Source of the DNA: JADJQU01 sp035490315
GTDB lineage: Bacteria; Planctomycetota; UBA1135; GCA-002686595
NCBI GenBank assembly: GCA_035490315.1
Contig: DATHET010000034.1
Location: 1 to 58,864 of the forward strand
DNA: 58,864 nucleotides
Reading direction: 5' to 3'
The notes under the pieces are model-generated. The model saw only the letters and a list, made by a program, of their open reading frames with translations, was not told where the DNA came from and made no database searches. Positions 9,152 to 19,280 of this stretch are shown here, piece after piece (the first letter of the stretch is position 1; each line of letters opens with the position of its first letter). The position numbers and the translations under genes were made by a program.

Positions 9152-10092
9152 CGCGAGCCTCTTCTGCGCCGTCCGCGCGCCGCGAAGAAACCTGCGATCG
9201 GGTCGGCGACATTGCCGTCGGTCGACAGCTCGATCAGATCGAGATTGGAGCGCGCCGCGAGCGCCGCCACGGCTGCCTTGCGCGCGATCGCCGCGGCGCG
9301 CCAGGCTTCGCGCACGCGCTTCGAGCGCGTGTCGACCTCGATGCGCTTGTGACTCTCCAAGCCTTCGAGCGTCAGCCATCCCGCCGGCGGCGGCTCGACC
9401 TCGAAGGGGTCGACGATGCGCGCGAGCACGATGTCATGGCGGCGCGCGAGCACGGAAAGCTTGGTGCTCCACTCCGGCAGCTCGCCCGGCCTGGTCAAAT
9501 CCGACGAGGCGAAGTCGCTGACGAAGAACAAAAGACTGTGCCGTCCGAGGCTGCGCGAGCAATGATCGATCACGTCGGCGAAGGACCGCTCGCCCGCGGT
9601 CGGCGGAGCCGCGAGCACTTCGCGGATCACGCGCGCCACCGCATCGGCGCCCTTGCGCGGCGGCAGCCACAGTCCGGCTTGGGCGCCGAACAGAGCCAGG
9701 CCGACGCGGTCGTGCTGGCGCGCGGCGACGTAGGACAGCAGCGCGACCAGTTGCGCCGCGACTTCGCGCTTGGTGAATTCGCGCGAGCCGAAATCCATCG
9801 AGCGGCTGGTGTCGACGGCGAAGACCAGCGAGAGCTCGCGCTCCTCGATGTAGGTCTTGATGTACGCGTCGCCGGCGCGCGCGGTGCGTTTCCAGTCGAT
9901 CGAGCGCACGTCATCGCCCGGTTGATACGGACGGATGTCGTCGAACTCGATGCCGCTTCCGCGAAACGTCGAGCGGTAGGCGCCGGTGAGCACCTCGCTG
10001 ACCATGCGCCGCGTGCGCAGCTGGATCTGGCGCACCCGCGCCATCAGCTCGGGCGCGAACACCTCGTCCTGGATGAGGTCTTCTTCGGACAC
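9148..10092 (-). CDS. DUF58 family protein
   Basis: The 314-residue protein starts at GTG 10092, six bases after the moxR stop. It carries the DUF58 signature GIEFDDIRPYQPGDDVRSID followed by WKRTAR, then a VWA-like half with VDTSRSMDFGS and FFVSDFAS. There is no membrane segment. DUF58 proteins nearly always follow a MoxR ATPase and precede the VWA membrane proteins. They are thought to link the ATPase to the membrane partners, and the operon position here fits. Confidence 0.92.
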   Translation of the reverse strand: MSEEDLIQDEVFAPELMARVRQIQLRTRRMVSEVLTGAYRSTFRGSGIEFDDIRPYQPGDDVRSIDWKRTARAGDAYIKTYIEERELSLVFAVDTSRSMDFGSREFTKREVAAQLVALLSYVAARQHDRVGLALFGAQAGLWLPPRKGADAVARVIREVLAAPPTAGERSFADVIDHCSRSLGRHSLLFFVSDFASSDLTRPGELPEWSTKLSVLARRHDIVLARIVDPFEVEPPPAGWLTLEGLESHKRIEVDTRSKRVREAWRAAAIARKAAVAALAARSNLDLIELSTDGNVADPIAGFFAARGRRRRGSR

Positions 10093-10098
10093 GAGGGC

Positions 10099-11136
<1,038 letters not shown>

Positions 11137-11221
11137 GGGGTGGACGAGATTTGGATGGTGCTGCTACGCAGAACGAAGGGTGGGTGTTGGTACCGGCTCA
11201 GGGTCGGGACGGGGGTCTAGC

Positions 11222-11459
11222 AGGAGCCCGTTTAAAAAGGCGCCGTAGCGAGGCACAGCGCGGGAAGGCGAGACGAGGAGCGCGACGGAACGGCGGCAAG
11301 GGTTCCCACGTTAGAGCGCGAAGCGCTCGTAGCGAAGGCTCCTGCGGAGCCTTCGCAGTGGGAGGCGGCCTTTGTGGCCGCTGAGCACGACGTTCCTAGC
11401 GCGACGAAGTATCGCCGAAGCGCGCGAAGCCGAGTAGGCGCCTTTTTCAAGGGGCTCCT
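11222..11459. repeat. 238-bp imperfect inverted-repeat element in a gene-free gap
   Basis: The gap 11137-11487 has no convincing gene. Its terminal 23-bp arms (11222-11244 and 11437-11459) are inverted copies differing at two positions and end in AGGAGCCC...AAAAAGGCGCC. The inside carries further hairpins, for example GAAGGCTC/GAGCCTTC around 11336-11356, and the paired ends TCCCAC and GTGGGA. The triplet AGC lies on both outer sides and could be a short target duplication. It could be a non-autonomous mobile element, a structured RNA or a bidirectional terminator between moxR and the MscS gene. Overlapping short open frames on both strands look spurious. Confidence 0.6.
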
Positions 11460-11487
11460 AGCGCGCGGACCGATGAAAGAACCGCCA

Positions 11488-13362
11488 TCACTCGGGTTCC
11501 CCGAACCGTCCATGCCCCGCGTCGTCGGCGTCCAGCGTGTCGAATCGGATCGGCGGCGGGCGCTTGCCAGGGTAGTGCCGCAGCGATTCCTGCGCGATCT
11601 CCCCGCCGACGCGCCGGCCCTCCCCGATCGCCCCCGACGTCTCCCCGGGCAGGTCCTCGTGGGGAGCGCGCGCCGGCGCCCGCTCCCAGCGCACGGTCTG
11701 GGTCGGGAATGCGAAACCGACGTTCAGGCCCTCGGCCAGGCGCAGGATGTCGAGGTACAGACGGTGTCGCTCGCGGATTTCCGTGGCCCAGTCGGGCACC
11801 TCGAAGAACATCGTCAATTGCAGATCGAGCGAGCTGGTGCCGAAGCCGGTCATCCAGATGTGGTAATCGCTCTTGCGCGTGTAGGGATGGCGGCGGATCA
11901 GCTCCCGGACGCCCTCGCAGAAGGCCTCGATCTTCGCCGGCGGCGTGTCGTAGTTCAGGCCGAGCATCGTGCGCACGCGCCGGTAGCGGCGCAGACCTCG
12001 GTTCTCGACGTGGGCGGAGATGAAGCGCGAGTTCGGCACGGTGATCAAGGAATCCTCGGCCGTGCGCAGCCGCGTCGAGCGGAAGCCGACGTCCTCGACC
12101 GAGCCCTCGATCCCATCCAGCAGGATCAAGTCGCCGAGCTGGAAGGGCTTGTCCATCAGGACCGTGAACGTTCCGAAGAGATTCTCGATCGAATCCTTCG
12201 CCGCGAATCCGACCGCGAGCGAGCCGATCGAAAGTCCCGCGACCAGTCCCCACAGATCGCGGTCGAGGCGCGTGACCATCAAGAGCACGCCCAGGATCAC
12301 CACCACGCACTTGAGCGTGCGCCGCACCAGCGGCACGAGCATGTCGTCGAACTTGGTCTCGGTGCGCGAGGCCTTCTGCTCCATGACCCACGAGAGCACG
12401 TCGACCAGGCGGTACGCGGTCCAGACCATCGCGACCGTCAAGCCGATGTTCGCCAGCAGATTGACGACGTGGTACGCACCGGGATTCAAGTCGAGCAGCG
12501 GCAGGCCGGCGAAGAAGGCGACGGAGGTCGCGAGCAAGGCGAGTGGCCGCGCGACGCGCGAGAGCAGCTTGCTGTCGATCGCGATGCGGTCCGAGCTCGA
12601 CACGTAGGCCACGAAGCGCGCGAAGAAATACGATGCGATGCGCTGAGCGAGCAGGCCGACGAACACGAGCAGCGCGAAACCGATCCACTGCCAGGCTTCG
12701 AGCAGCAGGACCCGCTTGAGCAGCGGCGCGGGGATGTGGCTGCGCAACCACTCCTGCGGCGTCGCTATTTTTCCGTGGTCGACCAGCGAGGGCACGCTCG
12801 CGTACTGCGAGGTCCAGCGTTCGAGTCGGTTGAGCGTGGAGGCCGAGATCAGCCACTCGCCCTCGCGCAGGCGCTTGAAATCGATTTCGATCGAGACTTC
12901 GGGCGAGCCTTCGCGCGCGTAGGTCTTGCTATAGCTGCCGCTCGCCAGCTCGGGTCCCTCCGCGGGCAGCTCCAGGGGATCGATCGCGCCGAGCTTGTCG
13001 AGCAGATTGATCAGACGCGTCGCGAATTGCTGGCCGAGCTGCTCGCGGTCGGCGCTCGAATATTCGCTGAGGTCGAGGGCGCGCACGGCGGCCTTGAATT
13101 CGCCCGACTTGCGGTTGCGGCGCCAGTCGGCGATCCCGTTCAGGAAAGTCTGCATCGTCTCGCGCGGGCTCGAGTAGCCCGGGGACGGCACGGACACCTC
13201 GGCCGCGGGCGCGGGCGCAGTCTGCTCGGCCGGCGTCGACTGGATCGCGTCGCGAGCCGATGCCGCCAGGCTCCAGCCGGCGAGCAGGCACAGGGCCAGG
13301 CCGAGCCACAGGCTCGCGCCCATCCGCCGCAGGCGTGAAGTCGAAGGGAAGATCGAGGTCAT
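11488..13362 (-). CDS. MscS-family mechanosensitive ion channel
   Basis: The 624-residue protein starts at ATG 13362 with a signal sequence (ASLWLGLALCLLAGWSLA), then a periplasmic domain of about 190 residues. Four or so membrane helices follow between 225 and 395. The MscS core is clear: GLSIGSLAVGFAAKDSIENL (pore helix TM3), GTFTVLMDKPFQLGD and VPNSRFISAHVENR. It is longer than E. coli MscS (286 residues) because of the periplasmic part, like YnaI/YbdG-type channels. It would release solutes on osmotic downshock from the inner membrane. It overlaps the lytic transglycosylase gene by ATGA, suggesting joint wall and turgor control. Confidence 0.92.
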   Translation of the reverse strand: MTSIFPSTSRLRRMGASLWLGLALCLLAGWSLAASARDAIQSTPAEQTAPAPAAEVSVPSPGYSSPRETMQTFLNGIADWRRNRKSGEFKAAVRALDLSEYSSADREQLGQQFATRLINLLDKLGAIDPLELPAEGPELASGSYSKTYAREGSPEVSIEIDFKRLREGEWLISASTLNRLERWTSQYASVPSLVDHGKIATPQEWLRSHIPAPLLKRVLLLEAWQWIGFALLVFVGLLAQRIASYFFARFVAYVSSSDRIAIDSKLLSRVARPLALLATSVAFFAGLPLLDLNPGAYHVVNLLANIGLTVAMVWTAYRLVDVLSWVMEQKASRTETKFDDMLVPLVRRTLKCVVVILGVLLMVTRLDRDLWGLVAGLSIGSLAVGFAAKDSIENLFGTFTVLMDKPFQLGDLILLDGIEGSVEDVGFRSTRLRTAEDSLITVPNSRFISAHVENRGLRRYRRVRTMLGLNYDTPPAKIEAFCEGVRELIRRHPYTRKSDYHIWMTGFGTSSLDLQLTMFFEVPDWATEIRERHRLYLDILRLAEGLNVGFAFPTQTVRWERAPARAPHEDLPGETSGAIGEGRRVGGEIAQESLRHYPGKRPPPIRFDTLDADDAGHGRFGEPE

Positions 13363-14114
13363 TGCTTGACGATCGGCGCGGGCGGCCCGACGAGGTCGGG
13401 CGGCGTGGAGGACGCGGCCTGAACGGCCGAGGGTTCGTGGTCGGGTGATAGGTTCTGGACTTCGCGCACGGCCGTCGGAGCGATCACTCCGCGTTCCGCG
13501 AAGCGCTGGCGGTAGTGCTGGACGTTCGACGCGTAGGCCAGGACGTCGGAGTTGCCGGCCCGCTCGCGCGCGTCGCGCCACGCAGCATAGCTTCCAGCCT
13601 CGTTGATCCAACGCTTCAGCCGTCCGGGGCCCGCGTTGTAGGCGATCAGGGCCCGCTGCTCGTCGCCGTCGAAGCGCTCGAGGAGCCAGGCGAGGTAATG
13701 AGCGCCCAGGCGGGTGTTCAGCTCGCCGTCGCGCAAGAGCTCGCCGCGGGAAGGCTGCGGTAGATGCAGCAGCGAGGCGCGTTCCAGGGCGGTCGGGAGC
13801 ATCAGCTGGAACAGGCCAAGCGCGCCGACTTTCGACTCGGCTTCGACGTGGCCGCGGCTCTCGACCATCATGACGCCCGCCAGGAGATTGGCGTCGACGC
13901 CGGTCTCGCGCGCCGCGGCCTGGATCGAAGCGGCGTGGCTCTCGACGCGCACGATGCCCTGGCGTTCGCTCCACCAGCGCCGCACCAGCTTGGGCCGCGG
14001 AGACCAGATCGCGAGCGCGACCGCGAGCACGGCGAAGGCGAGCAGGCCGTTGCGCAGCGCGTTGGATCCGCGCGCGCGCCGTTTCGTCGTGCGACGGCGA
14101 GCGGCGCGGCTCAC
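13359..14114 (-). CDS. Lytic transglycosylase (SLT domain)
   Basis: The 251-residue protein has one N-terminal membrane anchor (LLAFAVLAVALAIW) and an SLT fold. MMVESRG carries the catalytic Glu, followed by KVGALGLFQLMLPTA and AYNAGPGRLKRW. The start is GTG 14114, overlapping the stop of the HEAT-repeat gene as GTGA. It cleaves the MurNAc-GlcNAc bond of peptidoglycan to an anhydro product in the periplasm. A C-terminal Pro/Ser-rich tail of about 40 residues follows the domain. Confidence 0.92.
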   Translation of the reverse strand: MSRAARRRTTKRRARGSNALRNGLLAFAVLAVALAIWSPRPKLVRRWWSERQGIVRVESHAASIQAAARETGVDANLLAGVMMVESRGHVEAESKVGALGLFQLMLPTALERASLLHLPQPSRGELLRDGELNTRLGAHYLAWLLERFDGDEQRALIAYNAGPGRLKRWINEAGSYAAWRDARERAGNSDVLAYASNVQHYRQRFAERGVIAPTAVREVQNLSPDHEPSAVQAASSTPPDLVGPPAPIVKQ

Positions 14115-17100
14115 TGCGGGAAGCGCTGGCCGATTTCGTGCTCGAGGACCGAGATGAACGCGTTGCGTTCCGCGCCGGCTTCGGGCAAGGGCCCGAGCTC
14201 GCGGCCGAGCAGCCGGCCGAGGTCGCGTCTCGCGCGCTCGACCAGGTGGGCTTCGTTGCGGCGCAGCACCGTGGTCAGGAAGCGCAGACCGTCGCGCGTT
14301 CCCGGCGCCTGCAGATCCGCGGGCTCCGGCGCGTTGGCGCCGAGGCGTTGCAGGGCGGCGCACAGCCAGGCGTTGGGATCGTCGTGCACCACGCCCTCCC
14401 ACCAGTCCCACCAGCCGACGGCCGGGTTCCCGGTGTTGCGCAGGTCCACGCAGCTGATCACCGCGAGCTCGCTCGCGACCAGCGAATCGTTGGGATTCTC
14501 CGTCAGCAGGGTCAGGAGCACGGGCACGGCCTGGGGCACCGCGCGCTGATTCAAGAGCAGCGCGGCCTCGCGGCGCGAGCGGCTCTGCGGCGAATTCGCG
14601 GCGCGCAGGAGATCGCTGGTCGCGGAGTCGCCCAGCGCGATCAAGCCCTGGCGCGCGGGCTCGAAGAGATCCGAGCGGCGGTCCTGACCGAGCAGCGAGA
14701 CGAGCAGCGGCGCGGCCGAAGGATCCGCGATCAAGGCAAGTCCGCGCGCCGCGGCGATCTTGATCTGGGGCGCGGGGCTGGCGAGGCCGAGCTCCATGGC
14801 CTCGAGGGCTCCTTCCCCGCCCAGGTTCGCGACCGCGCCGATCGCCGCCACGCGGATCGCGGGATCGTCGGAAAGCCTTGCGCGCAAAAGCAGCTCGACG
14901 CGCGCAAGCTCGACGCGCTGCTTGCCCAGGGCTTCGATCGTCGCCACCTGGACCGCCGGCACGCCGTCCTTGAGCATCGAGAAGGCCTTGGCCAGGTCGT
15001 CGGGCTGTCCGAGCTCGACCAGTTGCCGCACGCTGACGGCGCGGACCAGGGCTCGCACGTCGTTGACGCCCGCGCGCACCACGTCGGGCCCCGCGGTGCG
15101 GATGATTTTCGCCAGGGCTTCCTCAGCGCGCTCGCCGAAGCGTTCGATCGCCAGGCCCAGCAGGACCTCGACGTGCTCCGTGCCCTGCGGCGAGCCCGGT
15201 TTCACGTGAGCCAGGGACAGATCGAGCAGGGTGCGCGCGTTCGGCGTGAAGAAGGGCTCGTCGCGCAGCAGCGTGGCCAGCACGGGGAAATCGCTCGGCT
15301 CGAGGTTCTCGGGCGAGGCGTAGATCGCACTCAGCTCCGCGATGCCACCGTCGCGCCGCTCGAGAGACGAGCCGGGCAGGTTGTCGAGCACGAGCACTTT
15401 CATGCGCAGCGCGCGCTCGTGCTCGGTGTGCTCGCCGTCCCACCACGCGGCCTGCTCGAACCACAATTCCTCGGCCCGCGCATGGCGCTTGGGCGAGGGA
15501 TAGCGCTGCCAGCGATTTCGGTCGCGGACCGCGTGCAGCGCGACGCCGAGCTGCTCGAACCAGGGATCGCTCGAGCTGCCGGCGAAGCGGAAGGACTTGC
15601 CTTGTCCGCCGAGCCCGAGGTCGAAGGCGCGGCCCGGAAGGGTGCTCGATCCGCGCACGCCGGGCAGGCGCTCGGCGCTGAACACCTTGAGCTCGTCGAG
15701 CAGCGCGTAGAGATCGCGCGCCTGGCGCTCGGTGATCCGCAGCACCTCGCCGCGAGCCGACTTCGCGGCGTCGAAAGGCTCGCCGGCCGCGGTGGGGCCG
15801 AGAATTCGGAAGGCCTCGGTCGCTCCGAGCTCGCTGACCCAGGCGAGTCGCATCGAAGGCGCGAGCTCGGGCCGCGCGTCGATCACCGCCCGCCGCGCCT
15901 GGAAAGTCGTACGCGACTGGCTCCACCAACGGATCCACGCCGGACCGTCGCTCGCGAAGGCCTGGCCGGAGATCAAAGTCAGACGGCGTGAGGCGGGCCG
16001 CTGCAGCGACGAGAAATCATTGTGGAACTCGAGACCGGACACGCAGCGCACCAGGCACTCGGGCACGGTGCGATCGAGCCAGTCGGCGCGGCCGAGACTG
16101 GTCGAGCGGAAACCGATGCCGGCCAGGGCAGCCGCGCAGGTTCCGGAGACGAAGGGATCGGAGCTCGACAATCCTTCGAGCAGGATCGGAACGTGGCGCT
16201 CGTCGAGACAGGCGATCAGGCGCGCGTCCTCGCGCTCGACCAGCGAAAGGATCGCGTAGGCGCTCTCGCGCAGGATCCAGGTCTGGTCGAAGGCCTGCTT
16301 GCGCAGCTCGCCGACGATCGCGGGATCCTCGCGAGCGGCGAGCAGCAGGGCCGCGCTGCCTGCGACCATCGCCGAGGGATCCTTGAGGCGCGCGAGCAGC
16401 GACTCGGCGACATTGGCGGACTCGAAACGCGAGGCGAGCTCCATCGCGCGCAGCCGCGTATCCGCGCGATCGCATTTCAATTGCTCGAGCAACGCCGGAA
16501 GCAGCGCGGGATCGGTGATCCCCTGCAGATTGCGGCTCGCCGCCGCGCGCACGCCGACCAGCGGGTGATCGAGCAATCCGGCCAGGGCCACCGGGCTCGC
16601 GCCGACCGGATCCAGGGCGACGAAGGCCTCGACCAGCGGGCCGCCGACGCTCGGCGGAAGCTTGGAGCGCAGACGGCGGCGCACCAGCTCGCGGTCCGAC
16701 GCATTCGACGAGGACAGCAGCACCTTGGACGAAGCCAGGATCATCGGCGCGCGCTCCTCGAGCAGACCGCGTCGCGCGCCATCGAGCCCGTCTTCGCCAA
16801 GACCGATCAGGCTCTGGGCCGCCTGGTCGACCAGCGGATGGTGCAGGTCCTCGAGCCGGCGCAGCTCGACCAGGATGTAGTCGGCGGCCTCCTTGCGAAC
16901 GGGCGGAAGATTGGAGATCGGCGAGGCATCGATCGACTCGGGCTGCCCCGGTGTCGCGGGAGCCGCGCCCGGGGCCGGATTCTGAGGCGCGCCGGGTGCC
17001 GGCGGCAGGTCCAATCCGCCGCGCGCCTTGGCCTCCTGCTCGCCCTTGGTCGACTTCTCGTAAGGAGAATTGCCGACCATGCGCTCGGCCAGATTGCCGC

Positions 17101-17248
17101 GCGGCTTTTCCGGCAGATCGGCGCTCTCCGGAGGCGTCTCGGGCTTGATCGGAGCGTCGGGCAGCTCGATCTGGGCCTGGGCTCGCGCTCCGAAGGCGCA
17201 GAAGACGATCGCGAGGCTTAGGAATCGGGCGGTCTGGTCTCGACGCAT
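14111..17248 (-). CDS. Secreted HEAT-repeat protein (1045 residues)
   Basis: It starts at ATG 17248, with AAGGA nine bases upstream and a signal sequence ending ARAQAQ. A Pro-rich linker (about 30-120) leads into two arrays of HEAT repeats, about 130-420 and 740-980, for example PALLPALLEQLKCD and AAPLLVSLLGQD. The middle section (about 440-740) has no repeat pattern and includes FHNDFSS and WIRWWSQ. It is a periplasmic or surface scaffold by inference; no catalytic motif is seen. It is the promoter-proximal gene of an operon with the transglycosylase and MscS. A possible -10 box TAGACC lies at 17269-17274. Confidence 0.85.
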   Translation of the reverse strand: MRRDQTARFLSLAIVFCAFGARAQAQIELPDAPIKPETPPESADLPEKPRGNLAERMVGNSPYEKSTKGEQEAKARGGLDLPPAPGAPQNPAPGAAPATPGQPESIDASPISNLPPVRKEAADYILVELRRLEDLHHPLVDQAAQSLIGLGEDGLDGARRGLLEERAPMILASSKVLLSSSNASDRELVRRRLRSKLPPSVGGPLVEAFVALDPVGASPVALAGLLDHPLVGVRAAASRNLQGITDPALLPALLEQLKCDRADTRLRAMELASRFESANVAESLLARLKDPSAMVAGSAALLLAAREDPAIVGELRKQAFDQTWILRESAYAILSLVEREDARLIACLDERHVPILLEGLSSSDPFVSGTCAAALAGIGFRSTSLGRADWLDRTVPECLVRCVSGLEFHNDFSSLQRPASRRLTLISGQAFASDGPAWIRWWSQSRTTFQARRAVIDARPELAPSMRLAWVSELGATEAFRILGPTAAGEPFDAAKSARGEVLRITERQARDLYALLDELKVFSAERLPGVRGSSTLPGRAFDLGLGGQGKSFRFAGSSSDPWFEQLGVALHAVRDRNRWQRYPSPKRHARAEELWFEQAAWWDGEHTEHERALRMKVLVLDNLPGSSLERRDGGIAELSAIYASPENLEPSDFPVLATLLRDEPFFTPNARTLLDLSLAHVKPGSPQGTEHVEVLLGLAIERFGERAEEALAKIIRTAGPDVVRAGVNDVRALVRAVSVRQLVELGQPDDLAKAFSMLKDGVPAVQVATIEALGKQRVELARVELLLRARLSDDPAIRVAAIGAVANLGGEGALEAMELGLASPAPQIKIAAARGLALIADPSAAPLLVSLLGQDRRSDLFEPARQGLIALGDSATSDLLRAANSPQSRSRREAALLLNQRAVPQAVPVLLTLLTENPNDSLVASELAVISCVDLRNTGNPAVGWWDWWEGVVHDDPNAWLCAALQRLGANAPEPADLQAPGTRDGLRFLTTVLRRNEAHLVERARRDLGRLLGRELGPLPEAGAERNAFISVLEHEIGQRFPQ

Positions 17249-17369
17249 GGGGGTCCTTGGCAGGCCAGGGTCTACCTTTGCCTGCGCGGCAGGATACGCG
17301 ATCGGAAGCCGGAGCGGGCAGCCGACTTCTGCCTCCCCACACCGCCCTGCACCTATCCTATGGAGGTCC

Positions 17370-18329
17370 ATGAGCACCTCCACCGATACGGTCACGCATC
17401 CGCGCGTCGCGAGCCTCCTTCCCGCGGCGACCGAAATCGTCTGCGCCCTCGGATACGGAGGCCAGCTCGTCGGCGTCTCCCACGAGTGCGACTTCCCGCC
17501 TGGGGTGGAGAAGAAGCCGGTGATGACCCGCAGCAAGGTGATCCAGCGCGAATCGAGCGGCGCGATCGACCGCGACGTCCGGCAGGTGCTGCGCGACGCC
17601 CTCGGCGTCTACGACCTCGAGCTCGAAGCCCTGCGAAGCGCCGCGCCGGACGTGATCGTGACCCAGGACCTGTGCGACGTGTGCGCCGTGTCCTTCGAGG
17701 AAGTGCAGCGCGCCGCGAACGAGCTGCTGCCCGGCGCGAAGCTCGTCAATCTCGCGCCGACGCGCCTCGACGACCTGTGGAAGAACCTGCGCCAGGTCGC
17801 CGAAGCCTTCGGAGTGCCCGAGCGGGCGGAAGGTTTGATCGATCAGCTCGCTTCGCGCCTCGCGGACATCTCGCACCGCGCGAAGCATCTCGCGCGGCGA
17901 CCGCATGTGCTCAGCATCGAGTGGATCGATCCGGTGATGATCGGCGGGATGTGGATGCCCGAGCTGATCGAGATCGTCGGCGGGCGGCCGCTGGTGACCC
18001 ACGCCGGCGATCACGCGCCGACGCTCACCCATGAAGAGTTGCGCGCCCTCGACCCGGCGCCGGACGTCGTGCTGATCAAGCCCTGCGGGTTCTCGCTCGA
18101 GCGCTCGCTGATGGAGCTCGAGACCCTGCGCGATCTGATCGAGGAAATGCCCTGGCCCGCGAAGAACGACGGCGACGTGTTCCTCGCCGACGGCAACGCC
18201 TACTTCAATCGCCCCGGTCCGCGGCTGGTCGAGTCCGCGGAGCTCCTCGCCGCGGTCGTCCATCCCTTCGATTTCATGGATTTCGGCGCCAAGCACGCCG
18301 ACAGCTTCGTGCGTGTCGCTCGGCGCTGA
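17370..18329 (+). CDS. Cobalamin/iron-siderophore-type substrate-binding protein without signal peptide
   Basis: The 319-residue protein starts at ATG 17370 behind GGAGG. It opens directly with HPRVASLLPAATEIVCALG and VSHECDFPP, the signature of the COG0614 periplasmic-binding fold (BtuF-like). RPHVLSIEWIDPVMIGGMWM and GGRPLV mark the second lobe. There is no leader, so it is probably cytoplasmic; this signal-less subgroup is common and often annotated as cobalamin-binding. I see no B12 riboswitch in the 121 bp upstream and no transporter genes beside it. The ligand is not established. Confidence 0.85.
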   Translation: MSTSTDTVTHPRVASLLPAATEIVCALGYGGQLVGVSHECDFPPGVEKKPVMTRSKVIQRESSGAIDRDVRQVLRDALGVYDLELEALRSAAPDVIVTQDLCDVCAVSFEEVQRAANELLPGAKLVNLAPTRLDDLWKNLRQVAEAFGVPERAEGLIDQLASRLADISHRAKHLARRPHVLSIEWIDPVMIGGMWMPELIEIVGGRPLVTHAGDHAPTLTHEELRALDPAPDVVLIKPCGFSLERSLMELETLRDLIEEMPWPAKNDGDVFLADGNAYFNRPGPRLVESAELLAAVVHPFDFMDFGAKHADSFVRVARR

Positions 18330-18499
18330 CCGACCGGAACCTCAACTACGTCGCTGATTCGGACTCGGCGCTTGATCGAGGAGCGACATGCGCACGAGAA
18401 GTCCGAGCGCCCCCGGGGCCGGCGAAAATCGGTTGACGCTGACTCGGCCAAGCTCCTGGCGACCTACCAGCGCAAGGCCTGCAACCTCCCCATACGGAC

Positions 18500-19090
18500 T
18501 GTCCCGCCGATGACGAGGCATTCCACGAGGTATCTCCGCATCCGGGCGTGGCACTGGAGAACGGCGTCACGGAAGAGCGCATTGCTAGCAAATTGAATGT
18601 GGTCATCGCGGCGATACGGCGGAGGGGGCGATCTCCTCGAAAAGCTTTGTCCTAAAGCCGTCGAACTCTTTCGCGAGTAGCGAGCGTCTCCGGCAGCACT
18701 TCGTCTGTTCAGGCGCGTCGTGCCGATGAGGAAGATCGCGATCGCCGAATTGATGATCGCGTCCGCGACCTTCATTACGACAGACGCGCAGTGTCTCCTG
18801 GCAACGACGCCTCAGGAGTAGCTAGTCGACAAGGAGAACCTCAAGGACATCCGCGGGCTGCGCCCCTTGGACATCGCCCCTCTGGAGCGGGAGATGAAGG
18901 TGTTGGAGAAGGACTTCCGCCGAATCGAGGAGTCGCATGGACGGAACACTCTGAAGCTTGGGCTCCCGGCCGGGTTCATCCGGAAGCTACTCGGGAGCGC
19001 CCCCATCCTGAAGTTCATGTCGCGGAAGTACGCGGACGTCTTGGGCGAGTTCGAGAAGCTCGCCGAGGCAGGCGACCTTAGCGACTCGAG
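18500..19090 (+). pseudogene. Remnant of a ParB/RepB-type plasmid partition protein
   Basis: No intact frame exists, but conceptual translation follows the RepB family in order. DDEAF appears first, then GVTEERIASKLNVVIAAIRR (from 18554). A one-base shift occurs in the G-run 18624-18628, followed by DLLEKLCPKAVELFRE. A TAG stands at 18678-18680, then LRLFRRVVPMRKIAIAELM and another TAG at 18819-18821. Last come LVDKENLKDIRGL, LEREMKVLEKDFRRIEESHG and GFIRKLLGSAPILKFMSRKY. The N-terminal ParB nuclease-like half is missing or unrecognisable in 18330-18500. It indicates a former plasmid or integrative element. The residue order fits the family as I know it; a profile search would settle it. Confidence 0.75.
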
Positions 19091-19140
19091 TGAGCTGCCG
19101 AGTCGTCGTGGCCTGGGGACTGGGAATGAGGCGCAGGTGA

Positions 19141-19160
19141 TAATAGTATATATACTATTA
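19141..19160. promoter_or_regulatory. 20-bp perfect AT-rich palindrome (putative operator, copy 1)
   Basis: The bases TAATAGTATATATACTATTA form a perfect dyad in otherwise GC-rich DNA. Its 14-bp core, TAGTATATATACTA, recurs exactly at 19253-19266. It lies about 120 bp before the AbiEi start. Confidence 0.6.
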
Positions 19161-19252
19161 GTATCGACGTCTCGAATGCTCCCCATTTCTCGTAACTGCC
19201 TTTATGGCGGCCACCTACGACGTTCGGCTCCGGCTTGATGCGCAGTCCCTGA

Positions 19253-19266
19253 TAGTATATATACTA
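19253..19266. promoter_or_regulatory. 14-bp AT-rich palindrome just upstream of AbiEi (putative operator, copy 2)
   Basis: The core TAGTATATATACTA matches the centre of the palindrome at 19141-19160 and ends 14 bp before the AbiEi ATG. AbiEi-type antitoxins are known to bind inverted repeats and repress their own promoter, so these are likely autoregulatory operators. The AT-rich dyad could also contain the -10 element. Confidence 0.6.
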
Positions 19267-19280
19267 ATAGGGACGACGCC

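Noticed and set aside
17249..17369. Possible cobalamin riboswitch before the BtuF-like gene
   Set aside because: The region is only 121 bp and I see no B12-box consensus.
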